Shown piece after piece: positions 38,987 through 50,407 of a stretch of DNA of 64,000 nt. Position 1 is the first letter of the stretch. Every line of letters starts with the position of its first letter. The notes beneath the pieces were generated by a model. That model searched no databases and was not told the origin of the DNA. It saw only the letters and a list, made by a program, of their open reading frames with translations. The translations under genes were made by a program, and so were the position numbers. The stretch is from Bacillus mycoides (GTDB lineage Bacteria; Bacillota; Bacilli; Bacillales; Bacillaceae_G): assembly GCF_001757995.1 (NCBI RefSeq), contig NZ_LXLV01000062.1, positions 124,001-188,000 on the forward strand. The letters are read 5' to 3'.

Positions 38987-40129
38987 CTAAATTTGTTCCA
39001 TCACAAACCGTCTTGTGGCTGCATCAATTTCCTGAATTTCCTCTAAGCTCGGACGTGCAATGACAGTGTGATGGTGCATTGCTTTTTCAATGAGGTCTTC
39101 CACTGTTAAGAAACTAATTCTCTTTTGTAAAAAAGCTTCAACAGCTACTTCATTTGCCGCGTTCATTACAGCTGGCATACTTCCACCTGTCTTTCCAGCT
39201 TCATACGCAAAACGTAGACAACGGAAACGTTCTTGATCCATTTTCTCAAAATGCAATGTTCCCATTTCCCATAAATTTAACTGTTTTGTGTCTGAAAGAG
39301 GTAATCTATCAGGGTATGTAAGCGCGTATTGAATCGGTACTCGCATATCAGGTGAGCCAAGCTGTGCCATTACACTACGATCTTCAAATTCAACCATAGA
39401 ATGAATAATACTTTCTTTATGTAGAACAACATCGATTTGCTCATAAGGGATACCAAAAAGCCAGTGTGCTTCAATTACTTCTAGCCCCTTATTCATCATT
39501 GTAGCAGAATCAATTGTAATTTTCGAACCCATTGACCAGTTTGGATGACGAAGCGCATCTTCTACGGTCACATGATGCAATTCATCTCTCGTTTTATCAC
39601 GAAAACTTCCGCCTGAAGCAGTTATAATTAATCGAGAGATTCTTTTTTCATTTTCACCATTCAAGCATTGAAAAATAGCTGAATGTTCACTGTCTACTGG
39701 AAGTAACGATACATTATGTTTTCGTGCTGCTTCCATTACAAGATGCCCTGCAGTTACTAACGTTTCTTTGTTTGCAATTCCAATTGTTTTTTTCGCCTCA
39801 ATTGCGCGGAGTGTCGGTAACAACCCTACGCTACCTACAACAGCATTCACTACAATTTCTGTATCTGGGCAGAGCGCTACTTCTAATAAGCCTTCGCTAC
39901 CATATACGACTTTTGTATTACCAGAAACAGCTTGTAATTTTAAAACATCTTCCTCTCTTTGCACAGAGACAAGTTGCGGAGAAAATTCTTGAATTACCTT
40001 TATTGCATAATCAACATTTTTCCCTACAGAAAAAGCAACGAGACGGAATTGGTCTGGGTGCGAGCGTAACACATCTAATGTTTGTGTACCGATCGATCCG
40101 CTTGCACCTAATAAACTAATGTTTTTCAT
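38987..40129 (-). CDS. dxr: 1-deoxy-D-xylulose 5-phosphate reductoisomerase
   Basis: 380 aa. NADPH-binding GASGSIG (8-14), metal/substrate-binding [15 protein letters not shown] and SGGSFRDK, and NEVAVEAF C-terminal. Makes 2-C-methylerythritol 4-phosphate, the first committed step of the MEP isoprenoid route, supplying UppS. Start at MKNISLLG after GGGTTGGAG; the 24-residue longer frame overlaps cdsA and is rejected. Confidence 0.96.
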   Translation of the reverse strand: MKNISLLGASGSIGTQTLDVLRSHPDQFRLVAFSVGKNVDYAIKVIQEFSPQLVSVQREEDVLKLQAVSGNTKVVYGSEGLLEVALCPDTEIVVNAVVGSVGLLPTLRAIEAKKTIGIANKETLVTAGHLVMEAARKHNVSLLPVDSEHSAIFQCLNGENEKRISRLIITASGGSFRDKTRDELHHVTVEDALRHPNWSMGSKITIDSATMMNKGLEVIEAHWLFGIPYEQIDVVLHKESIIHSMVEFEDRSVMAQLGSPDMRVPIQYALTYPDRLPLSDTKQLNLWEMGTLHFEKMDQERFRCLRFAYEAGKTGGSMPAVMNAANEVAVEAFLQKRISFLTVEDLIEKAMHHHTVIARPSLEEIQEIDAATRRFVMEQI

Positions 40130-40152
40130 GACTCCAACCCCTCGTTCATTTA

Positions 40153-40944
40153 TTAATTGTATTGTAATAAGAAGTATAGAATTGGTAACACAAATAACCA
40201 ACTATCTGTTCGATCTAAAATACCACCATGTCCAGGTAAAATTGTACCTGAATCCTTTACACCATAATGGCGTTTAAATGCAGATTGTACTAAATCACCA
40301 ATTTGTCCAAAAATAGAAATGATAATCGTCAGAACGATTAAAACTCCTACATTTGCTTCAACTGGGAAGAACATATTGTAAACAAGTGCAACAACAATTC
40401 CACAAACAATACCGCCTAATGAACCTTCAATCGTTTTATTCGGACTAATTTCTGGCCACAATTTTCTTTTTCCAAATGCTTTTCCTATGAAATATGCACC
40501 TGAATCCGTTGCCCATATGACAAATAGTGCACAGAACACATATTTGATTCCTAATATTCTCGTTTCATTTAAATATAAGAATCCCATTGCAACATATGTC
40601 GTTGCCATAAGTAAAAATGAAGCATTGTCAAAAGTAAATGTATTCTTAGAAAGGACTGTATATGATAAAAGTAATAAAACAATCACAAATGTGATTTCTA
40701 ATTTACCTAACCCAATCCATGTAAACAGTTCTGATGCACTACTCGGAATTAAAATAATCCACAATAATACTGCAGCTAAAACTGTTGGTACCGAAATAAG
40801 CGTAAGCTTGTTCATACGAATTAATTCATATAAACCTATAGAAGCAAGTGCATACACTAAAACTGTAAAAGGCACGCCACCGTAAATTACGATGGGAATG
40901 AATAGCGCGGCAGCAATCACTCCAGTAATAATTCTCTGTTTCAC
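40153..40944 (-). CDS. cdsA: Phosphatidate cytidylyltransferase
   Basis: 263 aa, about eight membrane helices, ending with the CdsA signature region ([25 protein letters not shown]). Makes CDP-diacylglycerol for all phospholipids. Start taken as GTG (MKQRIITGV), 7 nt after GAGAGGG, in place of a TTG two codons earlier. Between uppS and dxr. Confidence 0.93.
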   Translation of the reverse strand: MKQRIITGVIAAALFIPIVIYGGVPFTVLVYALASIGLYELIRMNKLTLISVPTVLAAVLLWIILIPSSASELFTWIGLGKLEITFVIVLLLLSYTVLSKNTFTFDNASFLLMATTYVAMGFLYLNETRILGIKYVFCALFVIWATDSGAYFIGKAFGKRKLWPEISPNKTIEGSLGGIVCGIVVALVYNMFFPVEANVGVLIVLTIIISIFGQIGDLVQSAFKRHYGVKDSGTILPGHGGILDRTDSWLFVLPILYFLLQYN

Positions 40945-40961
40945 TACCAAACCCTCTCTTT

Positions 40962-41738
40962 CTACACGCCTCCGAATCTGCGCCCTCTATGTTGAAAGTC
41001 CGTAATCGCATTTAGCAAATGTTCCTCGGTAAAATCTGGCCAATACACATCTGTAAACCAAAATTCCGAATAAGCAATTTGCCATAACATGAAATTACTA
41101 ATACGTAGCTCTCCGCTTGTACGGATTAACAACTCTGGATCAGGTAAAGAACTCGTCATTAAGTAAGAAGAAATCATTTCTTCACTTATTTCTTCCGAAC
41201 GAATTTTTCCTTCCTCACTATCTTTCATCATATGTTGCACAGCAGAAACGATTTCATCTCGACTTCCATAGTTTAACGCGAAATTAAGAATTAATCCCGT
41301 ATTCTCTTTCGTATCTTCCATGGCTTTTTCCATCGCTCTGCGCGTATGCGTAGGAAGACGATCTTTTTGCCCTATTACTCGGACTTGTACGTTTTCTTCA
41401 ATCAACTCTGGTAAAAATGCACCTAAAAATTCTTCTGGAAGCTTCATCAAATAATCAACTTCTTTTTTCGGTCTTTTCCAGTTCTCAGTCGAAAAAGCAT
41501 AAAGAGTTAATACTTTCACATCAAGCTTACTTGCAAATTTTGTGATTTTTTTCACAACTTGCATACCTTCATGATGGCCAGCAATGCGAGGCATCGCTCT
41601 TCTCTTTGCCCATCTTCCATTACCATCCATAATAATAGCAATGTGTTCTGGGATATATCCTTTTTTTACTTTTTCAATGAGATGATCAAACGATGTGACC
41701 TTTTTACTTTTAAAAAAAGGAAACTTTTTAAACATCAT
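40962..41738 (-). CDS. uppS: Undecaprenyl (cis-prenyl) diphosphate synthase
   Basis: 258 aa; catalytic MDGNGRWAKRR with Asp38, plus RTSGELRISNFMLWQ and ELWFTDVYWPDF-type C-terminal motif. Elongates farnesyl diphosphate to the C55 carrier lipid used for peptidoglycan and teichoic acid. First of uppS-cdsA-dxr-rseP; preceded by the frr terminator. Two adjacent ATG codons; first one chosen (GGAGG 6 nt upstream). Confidence 0.96.
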   Translation of the reverse strand: MMFKKFPFFKSKKVTSFDHLIEKVKKGYIPEHIAIIMDGNGRWAKRRAMPRIAGHHEGMQVVKKITKFASKLDVKVLTLYAFSTENWKRPKKEVDYLMKLPEEFLGAFLPELIEENVQVRVIGQKDRLPTHTRRAMEKAMEDTKENTGLILNFALNYGSRDEIVSAVQHMMKDSEEGKIRSEEISEEMISSYLMTSSLPDPELLIRTSGELRISNFMLWQIAYSEFWFTDVYWPDFTEEHLLNAITDFQHRGRRFGGV

Positions 41739-41775
41739 TCATACCCTCCAACAAGCAGACGTATGCCTAAAAGTG

Positions 41776-41802
41776 TAAAAAGACCCCCTTAAGAAGAGGG
41801 TC
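41776..41802 (-). terminator. Intrinsic terminator after frr
   Basis: Minus-strand GACCCTCTT / AGGGGGTC (one G-U), then TTTTTAC. Separates frr from uppS. Confidence 0.8.
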
Positions 41803-41823
41803 ATATTTGCGAAATTATCGCTA

Positions 41824-42381
41824 TTACACTTCCATAATTTCTTTTTCTTTGTTTTTTGCGATTTCGTCAACTTTTGCAATATATTTATCTGTTTCTTTTT
41901 GGATATCTTCAGTATATCCTCTTAAATCATCTTCTGTAATGTCGCCAGCTTTTTCAAGCTTCTTAAGGTCATCATTACTGTCACGACGTACGTTACGAAC
42001 AGCCACTTTTGCTTCCTCAGCATATTTTTTCACAACTTTTACAAGATCACGACGACGCTCTTCTGTTAATGCAGGGAATGCAATACGAATTACAGTTCCA
42101 TCATTAGAAGGGTTTAAACCTAAATCTGCTTTTAAAATTGCTTTTTCAATATCACCGATAGAAGTTTTATCATAAGGTTGAATTACAAGCAAACGTGCTT
42201 CTGGAACTGTAATGTTCGCTAATTGCACAACTGGTGTTGGTGCACCATAGTAATCAACTTGTACCTTATCCAATACAGACGAGCTTGCACGACCAGCGCG
42301 AACTGTTGCTAATTCACGAGAATAAGCAGCAACTGCTTTTTCCATTTTTTCATTTGAAGACTTCAATACTTGTTGTCCCAT
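41824..42381 (-). CDS. frr: Ribosome recycling factor
   Basis: 185 aa, the canonical length; N-terminal [26 protein letters not shown] and C-terminal [26 protein letters not shown]. Splits post-termination ribosomes with EF-G. Starts 3 nt after pyrH ends. Confidence 0.98.
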   Translation of the reverse strand: MGQQVLKSSNEKMEKAVAAYSRELATVRAGRASSSVLDKVQVDYYGAPTPVVQLANITVPEARLLVIQPYDKTSIGDIEKAILKADLGLNPSNDGTVIRIAFPALTEERRRDLVKVVKKYAEEAKVAVRNVRRDSNDDLKKLEKAGDITEDDLRGYTEDIQKETDKYIAKVDEIAKNKEKEIMEV

Positions 42382-42384
42382 AAT

Positions 42385-43107
42385 TTATTTCCCCCTTACA
42401 ACTGTTCCAATATTTTCGCCTAAAACGGCACGTTTAATATTACCTTTTTCCATAACCGAGAATACAATTAATGGAATATCATTATCCATACATAAAGAAG
42501 AAGCTGTAGAATCCATTACACCTAAACCTGCTTTTAATACATCTAAGTAAGTAAGTGTTTCGTATTTCGTAGCTGTTGGGTCAATAGATGGATCTGCACT
42601 ATATACGCCATCTACATTATTTTTCGCCATTAAAATAACGTCCGCTTCGATTTCAGCTGCACGTAATGCTGCTGTTGTATCTGTAGAGAAGTATGGGTTA
42701 CCAGTACCTGCAGCAAAGATAACAACACGTTTTTTCTCTAAGTGACGAATTGCTTTACGACGAATGTAAGGCTCTGCCACTTGACGCATCTCAATTGAAG
42801 TTTGTACGCGAGTTTGAATTCCAATATTCTCTAAGCTATCTTGAAGAGCTAATGAATTCATAACTGTTGCCAACATGCCCATGTAATCTGCTCCTGCACG
42901 ATCCATGCCCATCTCGCTTCCAATTTTTCCACGCCAAATGTTACCGCCACCAACAACAACAGCAACCTCTACATCAAGTTCTGCAATTTCTTTCACTTGT
43001 TCCGCAACTGATTTAATAACAGCTGGGTTAATTCCAAATCCTTGCTCGCCAGCTAAAGCTTCTCCGCTCAGCTTTAAAACGACACGATTATATTTCGGTT
43101 TACTCAT
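42385..43107 (-). CDS. pyrH: Uridylate kinase
   Basis: 240 aa amino-acid-kinase fold ([44 protein letters not shown]). Phosphorylates UMP to UDP; hexameric. Preceded by a terminator after tsf and followed closely by frr. Confidence 0.98.
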   Translation of the reverse strand: MSKPKYNRVVLKLSGEALAGEQGFGINPAVIKSVAEQVKEIAELDVEVAVVVGGGNIWRGKIGSEMGMDRAGADYMGMLATVMNSLALQDSLENIGIQTRVQTSIEMRQVAEPYIRRKAIRHLEKKRVVIFAAGTGNPYFSTDTTAALRAAEIEADVILMAKNNVDGVYSADPSIDPTATKYETLTYLDVLKAGLGVMDSTASSLCMDNDIPLIVFSVMEKGNIKRAVLGENIGTVVRGK

Positions 43108-43139
43108 AATGAACCTCCAATTGCTTACATCTTTATTTT

Positions 43140-43164
43140 AAAAAAGGGAACACAATGTGTTCCC
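43140..43164 (-). terminator. Intrinsic terminator after tsf
   Basis: Minus-strand GGGAACAC ATT GTGTTCCC followed by six T. Confidence 0.88.
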
Positions 43165-43173
43165 TAATCTGTA

Positions 43174-44061
43174 TTAGTTGTTACCTTTTACTTGGTTCAT
43201 TACTTCTTCAGCAAAGTTGTCTTCGCGTTTTTCGATACCTTCACCAACAGCGTAGCGAACGAATCCTTTTAATGTTCCGCCTTTAGACTCAACGAATTGA
43301 CGAACTTTCATGTCAGGGTTCTTAACGAATGTTTGGTCAAGTAAGCAGATCTCTTCGAAGAATTTGCCCAGACGACCTTCTACCATTTTCGCAACGATTT
43401 TTTCAGGCTTGCCTTCGTTTAAAGCTTGTTGTGTTAATACTTGACGCTCATGCTCAACTTCTTCAGCTGTTACAGCATCGCGGTCGATGTATTTAGGGTT
43501 AACTGCTGCAATGTGCATTGCTACATCTTTAGCAGCTGCTTCATCAGTAGAACCTTCAAGAACTGTTAATACACCAATACGTCCACCCATGTGTAGGTAA
43601 GCGCCGAATGCATCTGCATCAGTTTTTGATACGATTTCGAAACGACGAAGTGTAAGTTTTTCACCAATTTTAGCGATTGCTTCATTGATGTGCTCTTCTA
43701 CTGTTTTGCCGCCTTCAATTGTTTGAGCCATAGCTTCTTCAACGTTAGCAGGTTTGTTAGCTAATAAGTGAGCAGCTAGTTCTTTAATTAATGCTTGGAA
43801 ACCTTCGTTTTTCGCAACGAAATCAGTTTCAGAGTTTAATTCTAAGATTAAACCTTCGTTACCGTTTGTTTCGATGAAAGTTAAACCTTCAGCAGCGATG
43901 CGGTCTGCTTTTTTAGCAGCTTTCGCAATACCTTTTTCACGTAAGAAGTCAATTGCTTTCTCCATGTCGCCGTTAGTTTCTGTTAAAGCTTTTTTGCAGT
44001 CCATCATACCTGCGCCAGTTTTTTCACGAAGTTCTTTTACCATTTGTGCAGTGATTGCCAT
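43174..44061 (-). CDS. tsf: Elongation factor Ts
   Basis: 295 aa; N-terminal UBA-like ([25 protein letters not shown]) and the TDFVAKN motif that contacts EF-Tu. Nucleotide exchange factor for EF-Tu. Start at Met-Ala-Ile after AGGAGG; a three-codon longer frame starts in that site. Separated from rpsB by a terminator-like attenuator. Confidence 0.97.
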   Translation of the reverse strand: MAITAQMVKELREKTGAGMMDCKKALTETNGDMEKAIDFLREKGIAKAAKKADRIAAEGLTFIETNGNEGLILELNSETDFVAKNEGFQALIKELAAHLLANKPANVEEAMAQTIEGGKTVEEHINEAIAKIGEKLTLRRFEIVSKTDADAFGAYLHMGGRIGVLTVLEGSTDEAAAKDVAMHIAAVNPKYIDRDAVTAEEVEHERQVLTQQALNEGKPEKIVAKMVEGRLGKFFEEICLLDQTFVKNPDMKVRQFVESKGGTLKGFVRYAVGEGIEKREDNFAEEVMNQVKGNN

Positions 44062-44117
44062 GTTTTTCATCCTCCTAAAATATGTATTTATACCTTTTAA
44101 AAAGGTGTTTATACCTT

Positions 44118-44155
44118 AAAAAAGGTGATAAAAGGCCGAACCCCTTATCACCTTT
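44118..44155 (-). terminator. Attenuator-type terminator between rpsB and tsf
   Basis: Minus-strand stem AAAGGTGATAAGGGG... / ...CCTTTTATCACCTTT closed by a TTCG tetraloop, followed by a T-run. It probably lowers tsf relative to rpsB expression. Confidence 0.8.
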
Positions 44156-44164
44156 CCAAATTTG

Positions 44165-44869
<705 letters not shown>

Positions 44870-44902
44870 TTAGTTCCTCCTAAATGGTTTTTTGATATCC
44901 TC

Positions 44903-44962
44903 CGTTTACTTCATCTCTAAGCGAAACTACGAACGTAGCACCAACACTTAAATCAGTAAACG
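44903..44962 (-). promoter_or_regulatory. Structured rpsB leader (candidate S2 autoregulatory element)
   Basis: Three nested stems on the minus strand: outer CGTTTACT / AGTAAACG (8 bp), middle TTAAGTG / CGCTTAG (7 pairs, two G-U), and apical CTAC GTTC GTAG. It lies between promoter and ribosome-binding site, 37 nt before the start codon. Confidence 0.6.
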
Positions 44963-44990
44963 TGTGTACTTTGTACTGACACCACTGCTT

Positions 44991-45019
44991 ACTATATCAT
45001 ACTGAAATATTACAATCAA
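44991..45019 (-). promoter_or_regulatory. Sigma-A promoter of rpsB-tsf
   Basis: Minus strand: -35 TTGATT (45014-45019), 17-nt spacer, -10 TATAGT (44991-44996). Confidence 0.75.
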
Positions 45020-45181
45020 GTCGAAAATGAGAACAATGTAAAACTTTCTTTTTTTTACGCTCAAATTCTAGTATTACCAACCTTCAATTCCTTTAAGCAA
45101 GGAATTGAAGGTTAATTAATAGTTTTCTAATGAATGTTGGCATGACGCCTTACGTAAGCAAAATCATTCTCTTAAAAAAAC

Positions 45182-45214
45182 AAAAAACTCTCCTCAAGCG
45201 AGGAGAGTTTTTTT
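45182..45214 (-). terminator. Intrinsic terminator after codY
   Basis: Minus-strand AAACTCTCCTC GCTT GAGGAGAGTTT followed by a T-run (TTTGTTTTTTT-type); 6 nt after the codY stop. Confidence 0.9.
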
Positions 45215-45219
45215 ATAAA

Positions 45220-45999
45220 TTAGTTTGTTTTTAATTTAGCAAGTTCCTGTAGAAACTTGTCGTTTAGCACTTTAATGTATGTTCCTTTCATACCTAAAGA
45301 GCGAGACTCAATAACACCAGCACTTTCTAATTTACGTAGTGCATTTACGATTACAGAACGAGTAATTCCTACGCGATCAGCAATTTTACTTGCAACAAGT
45401 AAACCTTCTGTTCCATTTAATTCTTCGAAGATATGCTCGATTGCTTCTAACTCACTGTAAGATAATGAGCTAATCGCCATTTGAACAACAGCTTTACTAC
45501 GTGCTTCCTCTTCGATTTCTTCTGCTTTTTCACGTAAGATTTCCATACCTACAACAGTTGAGCTGTATTCAGCAAGAATTAAATCATCGTCTAAGAACTC
45601 TTGACCAAGACGAGCTAAGACTAGTGTACCTAGACGCTCACCGCCACCAACGATTGGTACGATTGTAGTTAAACCTTGACCGAATAATTCTCTATTTTCT
45701 ACTGGGAATGCTGTGTAGTCACTATCCACACCTAAATTTGAAGATGTTTCTGTAACATTGAATAAGCTTTGCGTATACTCTTCTGGGAATTGACGCTCTG
45801 CAAGCATGTGCTTCATACGTTCGTTCTCGATTTGTTGGTGAATCGCATATCCTAATAATTTACCGCGACGACTTACAACGAACACGTTCGCTTCAATTAC
45901 TTCACACATTGTATCAGACATCTCTCTAAAGTTTACAGGCTTTCCTGCTGCGCTCTGTAATAACGCATTTAATTTTCTCGTTTTTGCTAATAATTCCAT
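45220..45999 (-). CDS. codY: GTP- and isoleucine-sensing pleiotropic repressor CodY
   Basis: 259 aa. N-terminal GAF domain (about 1-155) for branched-chain amino acids, linker, and C-terminal winged HTH ([29 protein letters not shown], about residues 203-231). Represses nutrient-limitation genes in rich medium. Ribosome-binding site AGGAGG. End of xerC-hslV-hslU-codY, as in B. subtilis. Confidence 0.98.
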   Translation of the reverse strand: MELLAKTRKLNALLQSAAGKPVNFREMSDTMCEVIEANVFVVSRRGKLLGYAIHQQIENERMKHMLAERQFPEEYTQSLFNVTETSSNLGVDSDYTAFPVENRELFGQGLTTIVPIVGGGERLGTLVLARLGQEFLDDDLILAEYSSTVVGMEILREKAEEIEEEARSKAVVQMAISSLSYSELEAIEHIFEELNGTEGLLVASKIADRVGITRSVIVNALRKLESAGVIESRSLGMKGTYIKVLNDKFLQELAKLKTN

Positions 46000-46076
46000 T
46001 TCAAAATTTCCTCCTACATGTTACTTACATATTTTTTCATCACTTGGAAACTAGGGCGAGTCACCTGATGACACTA

Positions 46077-47468
46077 TTACAAAATAAACTGGCTCACATC
46101 TTTATTTTTAGCTATTGTCGCTAATTTTTCCTCAACATATTGAGGTGTTATCGTTATTTTCTCTAACGTAATTTCAGATGCCTCAAACGATAAATCTTCA
46201 AGGAGCTTCTCCATAATAGTATGAAGTCTTCTCGCTCCAATATTATCTGTATCCTGATTAACTTGATAAGCAATCTCAGCAATCTTACGAATAGCTTCGT
46301 CTGAAAATTCAATTTCTATACCTTCAGTCGCTAATAACGCCATGTACTGTTTAATTAGCGCATTGTCAGGCTCGATTAATATTTTAACAAAATCATCCGC
46401 CGATAATTTTGTTAATTCTACTCGAATCGGAAATCTCCCTTGCAATTCCGGAATTAAATCCGACGGTTTAGACATATGGAACGCTCCAGCTGCAACAAAT
46501 AAAATATAATCCGTTTTTACTGATCCGTATTTCGTTGCAACATTCGATCCTTCTACAATCGGTAAAATGTCACGTTGCACACCTTCACGCGATACATCTA
46601 CGCTATTCGACTGCTTACCAGCAATTTTGTCAATTTCATCGATAAAAATAATCCCGAGCTGTTCAGCACGATAAACAGCCTCTTGTGTAACTTCATCCAT
46701 ATCAATTAAGCGCTGTGCCTCTTCATTTGTCAAGAGTTTTCTTGCTTCTTTTACAGAAAGTTTACGTTTTTTCGTTTTTTTCGGCATGATACTTCCTAGT
46801 GCATCTTGGAAATTCATTCCCATTTGCTCCATGCCAGTTCCTTGCAACATATCAAACATAGAAGACTGTTGTTCCGTCACTTCGATCGATACCACTTCAT
46901 CTTCAAGAAGGCCTGCCTCAAGCTTTCTTTCCACATCTTGACGTTTCTTTTCGATTTCATCATCTTCCTGTGCATCAGATGTTTGGTTTGAATTTTGAGT
47001 ACCACCAAAAAGCATTTCTAATGGATTTTTAAATCCAGATTGTTTCTCCGGACTAGGCACTAAAATTTCAACAAGACGTTGATTCGCTTGCTCTTCTGCT
47101 TTATCTTGAACTTTAACTACCATTTCCTCTTTCACGATACGAACGGACGTTTCAACAAGGTCGCGGACCATCGACTCTACATCTCGACCCACATATCCAA
47201 CTTCTGTAAATTTCGTCGCTTCAACCTTAATAAAAGGTGCTCCAACGAGTTTCGCCATCCGCCGTGCTACCTCTGTTTTACCAACACCTGTCGGTCCAAT
47301 CATTAAAATGTTTTTAGGTGCAATTTCATCACGTAAATTTTCAACTAATTTACTGCGACGGTATCGATTTCGTAGAGCTACAGCAACCGCTTTCTTTGCA
47401 TCTTTTTGACCGATGATGTATTGATCTAATTTTTCCACAATTTGACGCGGAGTAAAATGTAAATGCAT
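46077..47468 (-). CDS. hslU: HslU (ClpY) ATPase
   Basis: 463 aa AAA+ unfoldase: Walker [10 protein letters not shown] (58-66), the intermediate (I) domain about 110-240 with many charged residues, Walker [11 protein letters not shown], and C-terminal DVSQFIL that inserts into HslV. Start at [15 protein letters not shown] after GGGAGG; the 13-residue longer frame overlaps hslV and is rejected. Confidence 0.97.
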   Translation of the reverse strand: MHLHFTPRQIVEKLDQYIIGQKDAKKAVAVALRNRYRRSKLVENLRDEIAPKNILMIGPTGVGKTEVARRMAKLVGAPFIKVEATKFTEVGYVGRDVESMVRDLVETSVRIVKEEMVVKVQDKAEEQANQRLVEILVPSPEKQSGFKNPLEMLFGGTQNSNQTSDAQEDDEIEKKRQDVERKLEAGLLEDEVVSIEVTEQQSSMFDMLQGTGMEQMGMNFQDALGSIMPKKTKKRKLSVKEARKLLTNEEAQRLIDMDEVTQEAVYRAEQLGIIFIDEIDKIAGKQSNSVDVSREGVQRDILPIVEGSNVATKYGSVKTDYILFVAAGAFHMSKPSDLIPELQGRFPIRVELTKLSADDFVKILIEPDNALIKQYMALLATEGIEIEFSDEAIRKIAEIAYQVNQDTDNIGARRLHTIMEKLLEDLSFEASEITLEKITITPQYVEEKLATIAKNKDVSQFIL

Positions 47469-47490
47469 ATAAAATGCCTCCCTTACGATT

Positions 47491-48033
47491 CTACAATTCT
47501 TCAACAATTATGTTGTGGTTCGTATAAACACAAATATCGCCTGCAATTTCTAAACTGGCCTTCGCAATTTGTTTCGCTGTTAATTGTTCACTTGCATGTT
47601 GCTTTAAAGCACGACCAGCAGCAAGCGCATAATGTCCACCTGAACCAATTGCTAAAATACCATCATCTGGCTCAATTACTTCTCCTGTACCTGAAACAAG
47701 GAGCATCGTTGTTTTATCCATGACAATGAGCATTGCTTCTAGCTGACGTAGCATTTTATCACCACGCCATTGTTTCGCCATCTCAACTGCAGCGCGCTGC
47801 AAGTTGCCATTATACTCTTCTAATTTTCCTTCAAACATTTCAAAAAGAGTAAATGCATCAGCAACTGAGCCTGCAAAACCAGCTAAAACTTTCCCCTGGA
47901 AAAGTTTGCGAACTTTGCGAGCTGTATGTTTCATTACAACAGCATTCCCCATCGTTACCTGACCATCTCCAGCCATTGCACATTCTCCATTATGATGAAC
48001 TGCAAATATCGTTGTAGCGTGGAAATTTCCCAT
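47491..48033 (-). CDS. hslV: HslV (ClpQ) proteasome-like peptidase
   Basis: 180 aa, Ntn-hydrolase fold with [23 protein letters not shown] at the N-terminus and [14 protein letters not shown] later. Forms a double hexamer capped by HslU. The start Met is followed by Gly-Asn-Phe-His-Ala-Thr-Thr; B. subtilis CodW begins Met-Ser-Ser and uses the N-terminal Ser, so the nucleophile here is probably Thr7 after removal of six residues, or activity differs. Ribosome-binding site AAAGGAG. Confidence 0.95.
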   Translation of the reverse strand: MGNFHATTIFAVHHNGECAMAGDGQVTMGNAVVMKHTARKVRKLFQGKVLAGFAGSVADAFTLFEMFEGKLEEYNGNLQRAAVEMAKQWRGDKMLRQLEAMLIVMDKTTMLLVSGTGEVIEPDDGILAIGSGGHYALAAGRALKQHASEQLTAKQIAKASLEIAGDICVYTNHNIIVEEL

Positions 48034-48075
48034 AGAAAAAACTCCTTTATATGTTTTTATAGCTTTAAAAGCAAT

Positions 48076-48981
48076 TTATGCCCGCGGGTGATGCTTCATG
48101 TACACAGAACGCAATCTTTCTTTAGAGACATGCGTATAAATTTGTGTCGTCGACAAATTCTCATGACCTAATAGCTCCTGCACAGTACGTAAATCCGCTC
48201 CTTCATCCAACATATGTGTAGCAAATGTATGCCTTAACATATGGGGACTTATCCGCATTGTAAGTGAAGCTTTCTTAATGAGTTCGTTCAACACATAACG
48301 TACACCCTGATCTGTTAACGGCTTACCTTTCGCATTTAAAAATACCATATGAGATTGTTCTTCAGTCTTTTGAGCTAACTGTTTTCTCCCGTTCTCTATA
48401 TAAGTAATTAAAGCATCTTGCGCATAGCTTCCGAACGGAATATATCTTTGTTTTTTCCCTTTTCCCATCACTAAAATTGTTCCCACTGCAAAGTCAATGT
48501 CGGTAAGTTGCAAATTAACGCATTCGCTTACACGAATCCCAGTTGCATACATCAACTCTAATAAAGCTTGATTCCTTTGACCTAATGGCGCCCCTGTATC
48601 AGAAACTTCAAACAATTCCTCTAACTCTTCAGCATATAAAAACTTTGGGATTGACAATTCTTTCTTGGGGAGTGACGCAAGTGCAAACGGATTATCTTTT
48701 TGATAACCTTCACGCATCAAAAAACGATATAAACTTCGTAAGCTTGATACTTTCCTTGCGACAGATTTACGGGCTAACTTTTCATCGTGCAACGTCGTCA
48801 AGTATAAACGAACATCCGCGTATGTAACATCTAAAAAAGAGGATATGCCTTCTCGCTCCATAAATTGCACAAAATGTTCTAAATCATTTTGATAACTTGC
48901 AATTGTATATTTTGAATAATTTCTTTCAATTTGTAAATATCCAACGAATAATTGTAACAATTTCTTCACATTCACATCCAT
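48076..48981 (-). CDS. xerC: Tyrosine recombinase XerC (CodV)
   Basis: 301 aa. N-terminal SAM-like core-binding domain (residues 5-90) and catalytic domain with the Arg of ATGIRVSE, Lys of GKGKKQRYIPF, HMLRHTFATHML (His-Arg), and LGHENLSTTQIYTHV with nucleophilic Tyr. Resolves chromosome dimers at dif with XerD. Start at MDVNVKKL after GAGGTGAGTTAT; the GTG three codons earlier lies in that site. Confidence 0.95.
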   Translation of the reverse strand: MDVNVKKLLQLFVGYLQIERNYSKYTIASYQNDLEHFVQFMEREGISSFLDVTYADVRLYLTTLHDEKLARKSVARKVSSLRSLYRFLMREGYQKDNPFALASLPKKELSIPKFLYAEELEELFEVSDTGAPLGQRNQALLELMYATGIRVSECVNLQLTDIDFAVGTILVMGKGKKQRYIPFGSYAQDALITYIENGRKQLAQKTEEQSHMVFLNAKGKPLTDQGVRYVLNELIKKASLTMRISPHMLRHTFATHMLDEGADLRTVQELLGHENLSTTQIYTHVSKERLRSVYMKHHPRA

Positions 48982-49046
48982 ATAACTCACCTCAATAAAG
49001 GCTACTAAATCGTATCACAACTTAGTAGCCTTTGCAAGAAATTTAA

Positions 49047-50351
49047 TTAAATATTTACAAAATTTTGAATTGTTTCCAAAGCGCGTGTAGCATATGCTTC
49101 ATTTCGCTCTTGTTTCTTTTTAATTTTCTTCTCTAACGGTGTAAATAATCCGAAGTTTGCATTCATCGGCTGGAAGTTTTTTGCATTTGTCGCAGTAATA
49201 TAATTTGCCATACTTCCCATTGCAGTTACAGGTGGTAATACAACTGGCTCTTCACCTTGTACAAGTCGAGCAGCGTTAATACCCGCTAATAACCCTGATG
49301 CTGCTGATTCAACATAACCCTCTACTCCAGTCATTTGACCAGCGAAGAATAAATCATCACGTTGTTTATATTGATATGTTGGACGAAGCAAATTAGGCGA
49401 ATTAATAAACGTATTACGATGCATTACACCATAACGTACAATCTCTGCGTTTTCTAGTCCCGGAATTAGCTGTAACACTTCTTTTTGTGGCCCCCACTTT
49501 AAATGTGTTTGGAAGCCTACAATATTGTATAATGTTCCTGCTGCATCATCTTGACGTAACTGAACAACCGCATACGGTGTTTTCCCTGTTTTCGGATCTT
49601 CTAACCCAACAGGCTTCATCGGTCCAAATACTAACGTCTGTCTCCCTCTACTTGCCATAACTTCTACTGGCATACAACCTTCAAAGAAAATTTCTTTTTC
49701 AAATTCTTTTAAAGGCACTGTCTCAGCAGCAATTAAAGCCTCATAAAAGCGATCAAACTCTTCTTCTGTCATTGGACAGTTTAAATATGCCGCTTCACCT
49801 TTATCATAACGAGATTTTAAATATACTTTATTCATGTCAATGCTGTCTTTCTCAACGATTGGCGCTGCAGCATCATAGAAATAAAAATAATCTTCACCTG
49901 TTAGTTTTTTTAATTGTGCAGAAAGATCTGGAGACGTAAGTGGACCTGTCGCAATAACAGTTGGCCCCTCTGGAATTTCAGTGATTTCCTCATTCATTAC
50001 AGTTACGTTCGGATGATTTTTCACATATTCAGTCACTTTCGCCGCGAATTCATGACGGTCTACAGCTAAAGCACCTCCTGCTGGTACAGAGCACTCATCA
50101 GCTGCACGAATAATGACAGAATCCATTAGGCGCATTTCTTCTTTAATAACACCAACAGCATTTGTTAATGTGTTTGCGCGAAGTGAGTTACTACATACTA
50201 ATTCAGCAAATTTATCTGTATGATGAGCTGGTGTTTGCCTTACTGGTCTCATTTCATATAATTTTACTTGGACACCACGCTTTGCAATTTGGTAAGCTGC
50301 TTCGCTTCCTGCAAGACCTGCGCCAATGACGTTTACTACTTGTGTTGTCAT
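49047..50351 (-). CDS. trmFO: Folate/FAD-dependent tRNA (uracil-54) methyltransferase TrmFO
   Basis: 434 aa flavoprotein: FAD-binding [20 protein letters not shown] at the N-terminus, [10 protein letters not shown], and [19 protein letters not shown] near the C-terminus. Makes ribothymidine 54 in tRNA using methylenetetrahydrofolate. Start at Met-Thr-Thr after AAAGGTGATAT. Follows topA. Confidence 0.96.
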   Translation of the reverse strand: MTTQVVNVIGAGLAGSEAAYQIAKRGVQVKLYEMRPVRQTPAHHTDKFAELVCSNSLRANTLTNAVGVIKEEMRLMDSVIIRAADECSVPAGGALAVDRHEFAAKVTEYVKNHPNVTVMNEEITEIPEGPTVIATGPLTSPDLSAQLKKLTGEDYFYFYDAAAPIVEKDSIDMNKVYLKSRYDKGEAAYLNCPMTEEEFDRFYEALIAAETVPLKEFEKEIFFEGCMPVEVMASRGRQTLVFGPMKPVGLEDPKTGKTPYAVVQLRQDDAAGTLYNIVGFQTHLKWGPQKEVLQLIPGLENAEIVRYGVMHRNTFINSPNLLRPTYQYKQRDDLFFAGQMTGVEGYVESAASGLLAGINAARLVQGEEPVVLPPVTAMGSMANYITATNAKNFQPMNANFGLFTPLEKKIKKKQERNEAYATRALETIQNFVNI

Positions 50352-50377
50352 ATATATCACCTTTCCTTTTCTTCCCG

Positions 50378-50407
50378 AAAAAAATGTGAGCAGTTACGCT
50401 CACATTT
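50378..50407 (-). terminator. Intrinsic terminator overlapping the topA stop
   Basis: Minus-strand AAATGTGAGC GTAACT GCTCACATTT then TTTT. The TGA stop of topA is inside the ascending arm. Confidence 0.85.

Larger units (their letters stand above)
44963..45219. other. codY-rpsB intergenic region
   Basis: Contains the rpsB promoter, a 13-bp perfect palindrome at 45079-45113 (AACCTTCAATTCC, 9-nt loop, no T-run) and the codY terminator. No gene seen. In B. subtilis the flagellar and chemotaxis cluster occupies this position. Confidence 0.65.

Noticed and set aside
41807-42175. 122-codon plus-strand open frame
   Set aside because: Antisense to frr; Ser/Arg/Phe-rich shadow of a charged helical protein.
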